From IMG/VR virus record IMGVR_UViG_3300032084_001015, positions 1 to 22,137 of that record: DNA of 22,137 nucleotides; one strand, given 5' to 3'. The notes below the pieces were generated by a model. That model saw nothing but the letters and a program-made list of their open reading frames with translations, was not told where the DNA came from and did not search any database. The position numbers were made by a program, and so were the translations under genes. The stretch is from a virus. Below are positions 6,891 through 14,071 of the stretch, one piece after another (within the stretch, counting starts at the first letter, position 1; the number at the start of each line of letters is the position of its first letter).

Positions 6891-7220
6891 ATGGAATTTC
6901 TGTCAGGTTTAAGTTTGCCCCAGTGGGCTATTATCGGGATGGGCGTTTATCTACTTCTTTCTGGAACTATAAATTTTTCCCAGCTATTGGAATGGTTTAA
7001 AAAACAGTTTTCCAAAAGCAAAGATAAAGATAAAGAGAAAGATATGGTTACAACAGTCGAAGACGCTGAAGGACACAGCCTAGTTCAATTAGTAGCTAAG
7101 TGGGACGACTTAATGATTTCTTGCGATAAAGCGGGCCGTGTTGCTGCTTGTCAAGAACTAGAAAAGGTCTTCCCGTTGTTGGCTCCCACTAAAAAAGGAG
7201 GCACTCCAAATGAAGACTAA
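6891..7220 (+). CDS. Single-pass membrane protein with Lys/Asp-rich linker
   Basis: 109 residues, AAGGAG upstream. One hydrophobic helix spans about 11-25, followed by an amphipathic stretch and a strongly charged run (KSKDKDKEKD, about 43-52). The C-terminal 55 residues look like a small helical domain (LVQLVAKWDDLMISCDKAGRVAAC...LEKVFPLL). No family recognised. The gene overlaps the next by 11 nt and belongs to the 6287-7882 set of small membrane proteins. A role in lysis or membrane remodelling is only inferred from position. Confidence 0.5.
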   Translation: MEFLSGLSLPQWAIIGMGVYLLLSGTINFSQLLEWFKKQFSKSKDKDKEKDMVTTVEDAEGHSLVQLVAKWDDLMISCDKAGRVAACQELEKVFPLLAPTKKGGTPNED

Positions 7221-7662
7221 AGTTATCATTGGCTTGACGTTGTTATTTATAGGTTTATTCTGGGGTCAAATTCAGGAACGGATTCCTGATTTTACTATTC
7301 CTTCAAGGCCATCTTTAGATATTATGGAGCCTTCTGAAGAAATAAAAGAAAAAGTCTCAAGCATCTCGTCTGAAGTTGTCGATGATATGGATAGATTGAA
7401 TTTAGCTGTTTTCAATAATGTTTTTTCTGAAAGAGTACTAAGCTATTCTGATGCGAAGGCCCAACAGATAAATGATATTTACACTGATTCTGCTAAGATT
7501 TTTTTTGGTCAAAGATTAAAAGGTAAGTATAGTAATCTCGCTGACAACCTTACGGGGTTGATGTCTGAGACATTAGGAAGCGAAGATCACGTTGTTACAC
7601 CTGCGGAGTTGCAGGGTTTAAGTTCGAATTTCCAAGGTTTATCTTGGTCTTTTTCAAAGTGA
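7210..7662 (+). CDS. Signal-anchored protein of unknown function
   Basis: 150 residues with the strongest ribosome site in the window, an AAAAAAGGAGG stretch, 8 nt before ATG. Residues 2-18 (KTKVIIGLTLLFIGLFW) form an uncleaved signal anchor, so the remaining 130 residues should lie outside the cytoplasm. That part is mostly helical with a proline-rich neck (RIPDFTIPSRPSLDI) just after the membrane. The N-terminal anchor, external helical domain and place after a holin-like gene would fit an inner-membrane spanin. There is no lipoprotein partner and no clear coiled coil, so I do not assign that role. Confidence 0.5.
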   Translation: MKTKVIIGLTLLFIGLFWGQIQERIPDFTIPSRPSLDIMEPSEEIKEKVSSISSEVVDDMDRLNLAVFNNVFSERVLSYSDAKAQQINDIYTDSAKIFFGQRLKGKYSNLADNLTGLMSETLGSEDHVVTPAELQGLSSNFQGLSWSFSK

Positions 7663-7669
7663 GGTGAAT

Positions 7670-7882
7670 ATGGTTGAAATTTTAAAAAAATTAATTGAAG
7701 CTAGGTTGGGAGGCATGGCGTTTAAACTACAGAATGTTTTAAATTCTCCCGAAGAAAACTCAGTGTCTAAACTTGATGATTTGCTGACTGACTACGTTGT
7801 TGACGTGCAAAAGTTAAAGATGATAGATGAAATCATTAACAGTTCAAATCAAGAACCTGAAGTCGATCAAGAGCCACAGTAA
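7670..7882 (+). CDS. Small acidic orphan protein
   Basis: 70 residues from ATG 7670; GAGGTGA (7661-7667) overlaps the previous stop and serves as ribosome site. An alternative GTG two codons upstream (7664) lies inside that site and is less likely. It is helical, with a Glu/Asp/Gln-rich tail (EPEVDQEPQ) and no membrane segment. Not recognised. It closes the small-gene cluster. Confidence 0.45.
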   Translation: MVEILKKLIEARLGGMAFKLQNVLNSPEENSVSKLDDLLTDYVVDVQKLKMIDEIINSSNQEPEVDQEPQ

Positions 7883-7905
7883 TTAAAAGCCAAGAAAGAA
7901 ATTGA

Positions 7906-8307
7906 ATGAAGTTGAAAATAACTTTTATTGTAGTACAATGCGACAAAAGAACTGATATTTCAGACCCTAACCGATTTCGGGTATTGCTAGATGACAATAT
8001 GAATTTTCCATCTAAGTATATATCCACTAAAGACGAGTTTGATACACTTAAAGAGTTGTCGGATAAGTTTTTAAGGGTTGATTTCAATTGGCTTCCAAAA
8101 GAAATACGGGGGTTTAGAAAGTTACAGAAAGAATCTCTGGAGCTTAAAACTCCCGTATTTGAATTGGTCTACTCTTCTTACATGCCTGTAATTCTAGGCT
8201 CAGAAAAATTAGGTTATTTCTTTACAGAACAAGAGCTTCACAATGCAGGCATAGAGATTGAAGAGTTTTATCAAGACGTTTTATCATCAAGATCAAGGGG
8301 TTTTTAA
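7906..8307 (+). CDS. Orphan protein, alpha/beta
   Basis: 133 residues starting at ATG with a purine-rich AAGAAAGAA upstream. Opening strand KLKITFIVVQCDKR, later FELVYSSYMP and LGYFFTEQEL, suggest a compact alpha/beta fold. The layout faintly recalls Nudix-like proteins, but the G-x5-E-x7-REUxEExGU box is absent, so I do not call it that. Its stop is 1 nt before the next start, indicating tight coupling. Confidence 0.5.
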   Translation: MKLKITFIVVQCDKRTDISDPNRFRVLLDDNMNFPSKYISTKDEFDTLKELSDKFLRVDFNWLPKEIRGFRKLQKESLELKTPVFELVYSSYMPVILGSEKLGYFFTEQELHNAGIEIEEFYQDVLSSRSRGF

Positions 8308-8308
8308 A

Positions 8309-8680
8309 ATGGATAAATTTGACGACATAGAAAAATACAAGCAGCTAGAGGAATCAGGTGATGCTATGGACAATATTCAATCATTTATCCTTTTATTTGT
8401 TGACAAAGACGGAGAAGTGGGTTATAATGCAGACTGGAGTAATGGAATAGAGAACTTCGCTAGGATGTTTTTTGCAATGACTTACTCTAATTTACTTGAC
8501 GATATTTTGAATGATATGGAACAAGAGTGTGTAAAGACTGGTAAAGAAGAGGAATTTGAGAAAATTCTTTTAATTTTAACCAAGCTACTTAGAGAGCGAA
8601 ACGCTTTAGCCGCTGAAAATGTGGGAGGTGCTGGCGACTCAGTTGTTGTCTCACCTTTAAGCGATCCGTACTTTCAATAA
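8309..8680 (+). CDS. Orphan acidic helical protein
   Basis: 123 residues. I choose ATG 8309, with AAGGGG (8295-8300) 8 nt upstream, over an in-frame ATG at 8258 that would overlap the previous gene by 50 nt. The middle (FILLFVDKDGEVGYNADW) suggests a short strand pair, followed by helices with many Glu and Leu. No signal peptide or membrane span. Not recognised; its neighbours are also orphans. Confidence 0.5.
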   Translation: MDKFDDIEKYKQLEESGDAMDNIQSFILLFVDKDGEVGYNADWSNGIENFARMFFAMTYSNLLDDILNDMEQECVKTGKEEEFEKILLILTKLLRERNALAAENVGGAGDSVVVSPLSDPYFQ

Positions 8681-8694
8681 TACTGGGAGTTGTA

Positions 8695-9330
8695 ATGAAT
8701 CACAAGAAGATAACGTGGAAAAGCTGGAATGTGATTGAGTCTGGAATTATAGAAAAAAATAGCAATTTCTTGTTTGAAATCACAAGGCCGGAACAAGAAG
8801 AGCCTTTTGATCAAGAAGAAGAAAGACAGTTTGAGGAATTCAATAATGTTCCAATCCCGCTAATGGTTCAAACACCAATAGGTGTATTCCCGCAAGATTC
8901 CTACTTTTTGCCAAGCAATAGATGGGATTGCTGGGTGGGTTTTACAAATTTTGATATCACATATAACCTGCAAAGCAAGATAGAAGAAGTTGCTGGAGTT
9001 GAGCGATTGAAAGTTATTGGTAGGTATACTTTCTTTATCGGCGTTGGAGAGCTTTTTAATATTAGAGATGTTAGACAGGATATAGAAAAAGTTTCTTGTG
9101 TCTATACTGAAAGCGAAATATTGTCTGATAGCAATGTTAAGATTGCTGTCGAGGAAGTTAAGAGTCAGGTTGCCGACAAACCGTTTTGGTCTATATTTGT
9201 TGGGACTGATGGAAACATTGATTATTGCGTGTCAGATTCTATGGATTTGAGATATTTGCGTGATGTTAATAAATTGGTAGTTAAAAAAGAATCTTTAGGT
9301 GGAATTGTATTAAGGAGCGAAAATGGTTGA
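8695..9330 (+). CDS. Conserved-looking phage orphan
   Basis: 211 residues, GGGAG before ATG. An acidic patch (EEPFDQEEERQFEEF) is followed by MVQTPIGVFPQD, WVGFTNFDIT and GVERLKVIGRYTFFIGVGELFNIRDVRQDIE. I recall the last stretch (RYxFFIGxGxxFxxxDVRxxIE) as a pattern in uncharacterised proteins of T4-like aquatic phages. No enzymatic motif. It overlaps the sigma factor gene by 8 nt. Confidence 0.55.
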   Translation: MNHKKITWKSWNVIESGIIEKNSNFLFEITRPEQEEPFDQEEERQFEEFNNVPIPLMVQTPIGVFPQDSYFLPSNRWDCWVGFTNFDITYNLQSKIEEVAGVERLKVIGRYTFFIGVGELFNIRDVRQDIEKVSCVYTESEILSDSNVKIAVEEVKSQVADKPFWSIFVGTDGNIDYCVSDSMDLRYLRDVNKLVVKKESLGGIVLRSENG

Positions 9331-9907
9331 AAAGGAAATGGTTAATAAGGATAAAGTTGGAACTTGTTTTTTTGAAAAGTATGGGGATGATTTTGAGTCT
9401 TATTATCGGGACAGTAGTATTCAAAGTCTTATGACTAAGGCATCTTCTTCTTACAGAAATAGCTTTACTAAAGATGAGTTGGAGTCTGTAAAGCTACAGT
9501 GGTTGTGGAACGCCATAAGAAAATTTGATGGCAATAAGTTTCCAAATACTAAATTTACGTCATACCTGTTTAATCAGGTGATTTACGGTTTAAAGATTGA
9601 ACTAAGAAAACGACAAAAAGATAAATTTAGGTCAATGGGGAGTTTTGATACTAGCGAAGGCAAGTTTAGCCAAGGAGCAGGAAAAAAAACAGAATCAGTA
9701 AATAGTCGCTATTTAACCTCAAGTGAGTCCCCAAGAATGGCTAAAGATTTCATCATGGATTTGCCGTCAGATGTAAGGTTTATATTAGAACAAAAATACC
9801 TTTACAACATGACAATGCAAGAAATTGGGGAAGCTAACGGCTATAGCAGAGAAACAGCTAGAAGAAGAATTAATTCAGCTATTAAATTTTGTCAAAAGTT
9901 ACAGTAA
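9323..9907 (+). CDS. Phage RNA polymerase sigma factor (sigma70-type, regions 2 and 4)
   Basis: 194 residues, AGGAG (9313-9317) 5 nt before ATG. Residues 57-99 (KLQWLWNAIRKFDG...FTSYLFNQVIYGLKIELRKRQ) match sigma region 2, which binds core polymerase and opens the -10: compare the usual AIRxFDPxxGxxFxxYAxxxIRxxI. Residues 147-193 (LPSDVRFILEQKYLYNMTMQEIGEANGYSRETARRRINSAI) form region 4 with a helix-turn-helix, which reads the -35. A linker of about 45 Ser/Gly/Lys-rich residues separates them, with no region 3. Size and layout fit ECF-like or gp55-like phage late sigma factors. It probably redirects host RNA polymerase to late genes. The next gene looks highly expressed and may be a direct target. 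Confidence 0.8.
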   Translation: MVEKEMVNKDKVGTCFFEKYGDDFESYYRDSSIQSLMTKASSSYRNSFTKDELESVKLQWLWNAIRKFDGNKFPNTKFTSYLFNQVIYGLKIELRKRQKDKFRSMGSFDTSEGKFSQGAGKKTESVNSRYLTSSESPRMAKDFIMDLPSDVRFILEQKYLYNMTMQEIGEANGYSRETARRRINSAIKFCQKLQ

Positions 9908-9931
9908 TTAAAATCTTTTGTGTATATAGGT

Positions 9932-9964
9932 TTGGACTTGGATTGTGTTTTTGGATGAATTGGA
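9932..9964 (+). repeat. Four TTGGA pentamers in the leader of the putative structural gene
   Basis: TTGGA occurs at 9932, 9938, 9951 and 9960 within 33 nt of the 87-nt gap between the sigma factor gene and the next gene. They could be binding sites or a phage-specific -35, but I see no convincing -10 at fixed distance (TATTTT at 9974 is the nearest). Confidence 0.3.
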
Positions 9965-9994
9965 AATTTGTTTTATTTTGTAGGAGTATATATT

Positions 9995-10663
9995 ATGGCA
10001 GTTCCTAGTTCAGCTTCGGCTTATCTAAGAAATACCACTGGTGGAGCCTTTGTTAAGGCTGATGAAGGTGGTACAATTCTCGGCAACCAAACCACAGGTT
10101 CGGTTATCACTAAGGCTTTAGGTTTGCAAGACAACGCTAAAGATTCCGCTTCTGGCAACCTTCCTAAAGAACTAGACAATGGATCGGTTAGTAACGCAAA
10201 GGCTTTGGCTGGCGGTACTTTCGCGTTTCAAGAAGCAGGAAAGTATGTTGTTATGGCTTCAGCTACTTCTCTATCTGGCGTAGACACTAACAAGATGCTT
10301 ATCACTGGTCAAGGTGGTCAGCTAGATGCTATCCATCAGTTTATGAACGACTTTGGTGCTAAGGTACAGACAAGACTCAGAGAAAATCATTACACTTTAA
10401 CTGGTTTCTTTAGAAATGGAAACCCAACTAAGTCTAGATTGATCTGGTTGAATAACGGTGGTACAGCAGTCGAAAAACCGGGTACCAAAACTGGTCTCCT
10501 TCCTTGGAATCCTAATGCGGATAGTGCGGTCAGAAGGTCTGACGTTGCGGCTAATCCAACTAGAGCAATTCCGGGTAAGTTGGTAATGTTGGTTGACTTT
10601 GTTGATCTATCAATAGCAACTGGTGGAAACTTCTTCAATTACAAGCCTATCACTGGAATGTAA
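9995..10663 (+). CDS. Putative abundant virion structural protein
   Basis: 222 residues from ATG 9995, with TAGGAG 8-9 nt upstream; an in-frame ATG at 9968 lies before that site and is rejected. The protein is rich in Ala, Gly, Asn and Thr, with no cysteine and no membrane helix. It has a blocky beta-type composition (TTGGAFVKADEGGTILGNQTTG, then later PIPGKLVMLVDFVDL-like strands). It directly follows the sigma factor and a strong terminator lies 15 nt behind it, so it is set up as a highly transcribed short unit. Codons look more GC-ended than its neighbours. These are traits of capsid, decoration or tail-tube proteins, but I do not recognise a specific family, so the assignment is by context. 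Confidence 0.5.
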   Translation: MAVPSSASAYLRNTTGGAFVKADEGGTILGNQTTGSVITKALGLQDNAKDSASGNLPKELDNGSVSNAKALAGGTFAFQEAGKYVVMASATSLSGVDTNKMLITGQGGQLDAIHQFMNDFGAKVQTRLRENHYTLTGFFRNGNPTKSRLIWLNNGGTAVEKPGTKTGLLPWNPNADSAVRRSDVAANPTRAIPGKLVMLVDFVDLSIATGGNFFNYKPITGM

Positions 10664-10678
10664 TTTCTACCCTTATTT

Positions 10679-10708
10679 ACCCATCCGCACTTGCGGGTGG
10701 GTTTCTTT
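10679..10708 (+). terminator. Strong rho-independent terminator
   Basis: A 10-bp stem ACCCATCCGC / GCGGGTGGGT (one G-U pair) closes a 4-nt ACTT loop and is followed by TTTCTTTT. It ends the transcript of the putative structural protein. Confidence 0.9.
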
Positions 10709-10722
10709 TCTGAAAGGCGACA

Positions 10723-11037
10723 ATGAATGAGACATGGGAATTTATCGAGTCAATCGCTAGATTGGTCGGCATGTTTGCAATACCATTGTTCAGTTGGGTT
10801 GTTTTCAATTTAATACAGCAAGGCAAACAAATAATAATACTGGAGCAAAAAGTGAATGATTCTTTAAACAACAGGATGACTTCTCTTGAGAAAACGGTTG
10901 GTGAAGTCGAAGAAAAAATCGACAGAATAGATAGTAATATTGTAGATTTTAAACTTCACTTCTCGGAACTTAATTCGAACACGAGAAGAGTTGAAGACAA
11001 AATAGGGACTTTAATTAGCTCTATGGAAAACAAATAA
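10723..11037 (+). CDS. Small protein with one membrane helix and a coiled coil (XhlA-like topology)
   Basis: 104 residues, AAAGG before ATG. Residues 12-33 (ARLVGMFAIPLFSWVVFNLI) form one transmembrane helix. Residues 38-104 are a continuous heptad-patterned coiled coil (ILEQKVNDSL...LEKTVGEVEEKIDRIDSNI). The order differs from XhlA, whose coiled coil precedes the membrane helix, but the size class is similar to hemolysin XhlA and small phage membrane accessories. Function is unknown. It lies between two terminators, so it is either readthrough-expressed or has an unseen promoter. Confidence 0.55.
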   Translation: MNETWEFIESIARLVGMFAIPLFSWVVFNLIQQGKQIIILEQKVNDSLNNRMTSLEKTVGEVEEKIDRIDSNIVDFKLHFSELNSNTRRVEDKIGTLISSMENK

Positions 11038-11074
11038 TAGCTGGCTTTGCCACAGGGTTCGCCAATGCGAGTCG

Positions 11075-11108
11075 AAAAGACCTGTTTTAAAAATGGGTCT
11101 TTTTTTTT
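11075..11108 (+). terminator. Rho-independent terminator upstream of nrdA
   Basis: AAAAGACC (11075-11082) pairs perfectly with GGTCTTTT (11096-11103) across a 13-nt loop, and the 3' arm runs into nine T residues. It separates the late block from the nucleotide-metabolism block. The preceding bases 11041-11074 hold no gene that I can see. Confidence 0.8.
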
Positions 11109-11127
11109 ACATATTTACAAATTGAAC

Positions 11128-11156
11128 TTGCTCTTTTTGGGTATAACAGTTATAAT
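11128..11156 (+). promoter_or_regulatory. Promoter candidate for nrdA, KTGCKY-17-TATAAT type
   Basis: TTGCTC (11128-11133), 17-nt spacer, TATAAT (11151-11156), 48 nt before the nrdA ATG and just downstream of a terminator. Same spacing and TGC core as 4262 and 18980. Confidence 0.55.
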
Positions 11157-11198
11157 AACTATACATAGATATCAACATAAACTTATAAAGGATGAAGA

Positions 11199-13454
11199 AT
11201 GAAAGTAACAAAGGCTGACGGAACATTCGAGGACTTTTCCGTTGAAAAAATTCATAAAGTGGTAGAGTGGGCAACGAACGATATTAAGGGTGTTTCTTTT
11301 TCTGACATCGAGATGAACGCAAATTTATCAATTTATGACAAGATTAAAACTTCTGAGATTCACAAGGTTCTAATAAAATCAGCCAACGATTTAATCTCAA
11401 CATCCACCCCGAACTATCAATATGTCGCAGCTAGGCTTTTGAATATGCAGCTACGTAAAGAGGTCTGGGGGTCTGGGCAAAATCCCCCTAATTTTGTTAC
11501 TTTCTTGCAGAACAACATAGACAATGGCGTGTACGACGATAAGTTAAATCCTAGTAGCGATGACTCTTCTAGTGAAAGCGGTTGGTCGAAACTAGAAGTT
11601 GAAGAACTAGAAAAATATATCGACCACTCCCGTGACGACCAGTTTACCTACGCTGGATTGCAACAAATGGTTGACAAGTATCTTGTTAAAAATAGAAGTA
11701 CGGGCAGAATTTACGAAACGCCACAATTTGCATATATGTGCATTGCTATGTGCCTGTTTGATAATTTAGAGGATGTAAAAAATGCTTACGATGTTTACTC
11801 AACTTTTAAACTTAATCTTCCTACGCCCGTTATGGCTGGTGTTAGAACTAGTATACGGCAGTTTGCTTCTTGCGTTCTGGTTGACGTTGATGATACTTTG
11901 GACTCTATTTTTAGCAGCGTACACGCTGTGGGGCGTTATACGGCACGTAGGGCGGGTATAGGCTTAAACATAGGAAGGGTAAGACCTTTGAATTCTCCCA
12001 TCAGAGGGGGCGAGGTGATCCACACAGGGCTTATTCCTTATCTTAAGAACTTTGAGTCTGCGGTAAAATCAACCTCACAGAACGGCATTAGAGGTGGTAG
12101 TGCTACGGTTCACGTACCCTTTTGGCATTACGAGATTGAAGACGTGCTGGTACTAAAGAATAACGCTGGAACGGACGACAATCGCGTTCGTAAGCTAGAT
12201 TACAGTATTCAGTTTTGTAAATTATTTTACGAGAGACTTATCGCGAATGAAAGCATCACTTTGTTTTCACCTCACGAAACAGAAGGTCTTTACGAGGCTT
12301 TCGGGAATAATGAAGAGTTTGAGAAACTTTATTTGAAATACGAAAACTCTAGGTCTATAAAATTCAAAAAGAAAATCCCAGCAAGTAAATTGGCATCTTC
12401 TTTCGCTAAAGAAAGACTAGAAACTGGTCGAATATACTCTATGAACATCGACTCTGCTAATGAACATGGATCGTGGAGTATCCCCTGCTATATGAGCAAT
12501 CTATGCCAAGAAATTATACACCCAACAAAACCAATCAAATCAGTGGATGATTCTGACGGGGAGATAGGTATATGTATTTTGTCGGCGTTAAACCTACTTG
12601 AGTTGACAAGCGATAAAGACTTTGAAAAAGCGTGTGAAGTTGCGGTTCGATCTTTAGATTCAATCATTGATTACCAAGATTATCCAGTTGCGGCTGGAGA
12701 AAACTTTACTGTAAACAGAAGGTCTTTGGGTGTTGGCATCACAAACCTAGCTGGATTTCTAGCCAAGAACAAAATGTTCTACGGAGAACAAGACGCATTG
12801 AACTTAGTGCATGAAACTATGGAAAAAATTCAATGGTATTTGATAGACGCTAGTTGTAGACTGGCAGAAGAAAAGGGTCAGTGTAGTCGATTTGAAGACA
12901 CTAAATACGCTCAAGGTTTACTACCTATCGACTGGTATAAAAAAACGGTAGATGAAATTGTAAAACCAGATCACAAAATGGACTGGGAAGAATTGAGGGG
13001 TAGAGTTAAAGAATTCGGGTTGAGAAACTCTACTCTGTCTGCTATAATGCCATGTGAGTCCTCTAGTGTTATTCAAAACTCCACAAACGGTCAGGAGCCA
13101 GTTAGAAGTTTATTGATTTACAAAAAGGCTAAAAACGGAGTGTTAAAACAGTTGGTTCCAAACTACTATAACAGAAAAAACTTTTACACTTTAGCTTGGG
13201 ACATGAAGGACAATAAGGCAGTTTTAGATACCGCCGCCGTTATTCAAAAGTTTGTGGATATGAGTATGAGTACAAATCTTTACTATAACTACGATCATTA
13301 TGAGGGTGGAAATATTCCGTTAAGTTTGTTGATTAAAGATCAGATTTACGGTTACAAGTATGGGCTAAAGAATTTTTATTATTGCAATACGCCAGATGGT
13401 GATGGAGCAGAAGAAAAAGATATGGGTTGTGAGTCAGGAGCGTGTGCGATATGA
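11199..13454 (+). CDS. nrdA: Class Ia ribonucleoside-diphosphate reductase, large (alpha) subunit
   Basis: 751 residues, close to the 761 of E. coli NrdA. It reduces ribonucleoside diphosphates to deoxy forms in the cytoplasm with NrdB (14055). Residues 1-90 are an ATP-cone (VTKADGTFEDFSVEKIHKVV...), the allosteric activity site. The active site is complete: C225, N434, C436 and E438 in SNLCQEI, and C459, equivalent to E. coli C225, N437, C439, E441 and C462. The radical-transfer pair Y727-Y728 lies in NFYYCNT. The mobile tail ends GCESGACAI with redox cysteines C744 and C749. These define class I with diferric-tyrosyl NrdB. It heads a promoter-driven operon. The stop overlaps the next ATG (ATGA). 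Confidence 0.97.
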   Translation: MKVTKADGTFEDFSVEKIHKVVEWATNDIKGVSFSDIEMNANLSIYDKIKTSEIHKVLIKSANDLISTSTPNYQYVAARLLNMQLRKEVWGSGQNPPNFVTFLQNNIDNGVYDDKLNPSSDDSSSESGWSKLEVEELEKYIDHSRDDQFTYAGLQQMVDKYLVKNRSTGRIYETPQFAYMCIAMCLFDNLEDVKNAYDVYSTFKLNLPTPVMAGVRTSIRQFASCVLVDVDDTLDSIFSSVHAVGRYTARRAGIGLNIGRVRPLNSPIRGGEVIHTGLIPYLKNFESAVKSTSQNGIRGGSATVHVPFWHYEIEDVLVLKNNAGTDDNRVRKLDYSIQFCKLFYERLIANESITLFSPHETEGLYEAFGNNEEFEKLYLKYENSRSIKFKKKIPASKLASSFAKERLETGRIYSMNIDSANEHGSWSIPCYMSNLCQEIIHPTKPIKSVDDSDGEIGICILSALNLLELTSDKDFEKACEVAVRSLDSIIDYQDYPVAAGENFTVNRRSLGVGITNLAGFLAKNKMFYGEQDALNLVHETMEKIQWYLIDASCRLAEEKGQCSRFEDTKYAQGLLPIDWYKKTVDEIVKPDHKMDWEELRGRVKEFGLRNSTLSAIMPCESSSVIQNSTNGQEPVRSLLIYKKAKNGVLKQLVPNYYNRKNFYTLAWDMKDNKAVLDTAAVIQKFVDMSMSTNLYYNYDHYEGGNIPLSLLIKDQIYGYKYGLKNFYYCNTPDGDGAEEKDMGCESGACAI

Positions 13455-13657
13455 AAATTAAACAACAGCAAGATTACGTAGAAATCGTAAAAACTATGCA
13501 CCTCAAGATCGAGCGACTTTGGGGTGAGGGTAGTAAGCAGGAAGTAGCTATGAAAGAAATACTAGAAAAAGAACGCGACAAGTTATTTTTTATGCTTGAA
13601 GAGCGAGAAACGCACGTTAAAGCTGCCGAACAGCTATTGGCAAAGATATTTAAATAA
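13451..13657 (+). CDS. Small coiled-coil orphan between nrdA and nrdB
   Basis: 68 residues. I use the ATG at 13451, which overlaps the nrdA stop as ATGA and has AGGAG (13436-13440) upstream, rather than the GTG at 13442. It is almost entirely helical and charged (VEIVKTMHLKIERLW..., ILEKERDKLFFMLEERE). Not recognised. Position suggests cotranslation with NrdA. Confidence 0.55.
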   Translation: MKIKQQQDYVEIVKTMHLKIERLWGEGSKQEVAMKEILEKERDKLFFMLEERETHVKAAEQLLAKIFK

Positions 13658-13674
13658 ACGGAGGGATCAATAGG

Positions 13675-13779
13675 ATGGTAGCTTGGTGGTATTGCCCAGA
13701 CTGTGGCAAGGTAACGGATGAGTATGAGAGTAGCAAGTCGATTAAATGCCCTGAATGTAGGAAGAAAAATGAAAACTGA
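13675..13779 (+). CDS. 34-residue zinc-ribbon microprotein
   Basis: A short frame, MVAWWYCPDCGKVTDEYESS then KSIKCPECRKKNEN, with GGAGGG (13660-13665) 9 nt before ATG. Two CPxC knuckles (C7/C10 and C25/C28) 14 residues apart make a minimal rubredoxin/zinc-ribbon. Its stop lies 8 nt inside the next gene, a typical phage overlap. Such small ribbons often bind nucleic acid or partner proteins. Its place in the reductase operon might suggest a redox or regulatory role, but nothing shows that directly. Confidence 0.65.
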   Translation: MVAWWYCPDCGKVTDEYESSKSIKCPECRKKNEN

Positions 13780-14071
13780 TAAACATGATTTTATTAAGGT
13801 CAGCAACAAGGCACAACTAAAACTTATTAAAGATTTAAAAATAAAGCCTAAATTTTTAATACATAAAACCAAACCTAGTAAAAAAATTCATATTTGGGGT
13901 TATGGCGACACATGGTGTAATTCGATAAAGTCTGGAGGCGTTTACCTTTCGGACTGGGATATTCTGCAAGATGATCTAGATTCAAATCAGTCAGAGGCCG
14001 GACTCTGCAAAAACTGTACAAATAAAATTTTAAAAGAAAATATGGAGCACCTGTATGAAAACTATTTTTAA
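13769..14071 (+). CDS. Small protein with H-C...CxxC zinc-binding pattern
   Basis: 100 residues from ATG 13769, with AGGAAG 4-5 nt upstream; an in-frame ATG at 13718 would overlap the zinc-ribbon gene almost completely. The N-terminal 40 residues are basic. Then come KIHIWGYGDTWC (H41, C50) and GLCKNCTNKI (C80, C83), an H-x-W...C...CxxC arrangement seen in small zinc-binding proteins of unknown role. It overlaps nrdB by 17 nt. Confidence 0.55.
   Translation: MKTDKHDFIKVSNKAQLKLIKDLKIKPKFLIHKTKPSKKIHIWGYGDTWCNSIKSGGVYLSDWDILQDDLDSNQSEAGLCKNCTNKILKENMEHLYENYF

Noticed and set aside
7906-8307. Nudix hydrolase assignment for the 133-residue orphan
   Set aside because: The overall layout is faintly similar but the Nudix box residues are missing.
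11041-11090. tRNA-like GGTTCG stretch in the gap before nrdA
   Set aside because: No acceptor stem, anticodon arm or D-arm can be drawn around it; the nearby structure is the terminator at 11075-11108.
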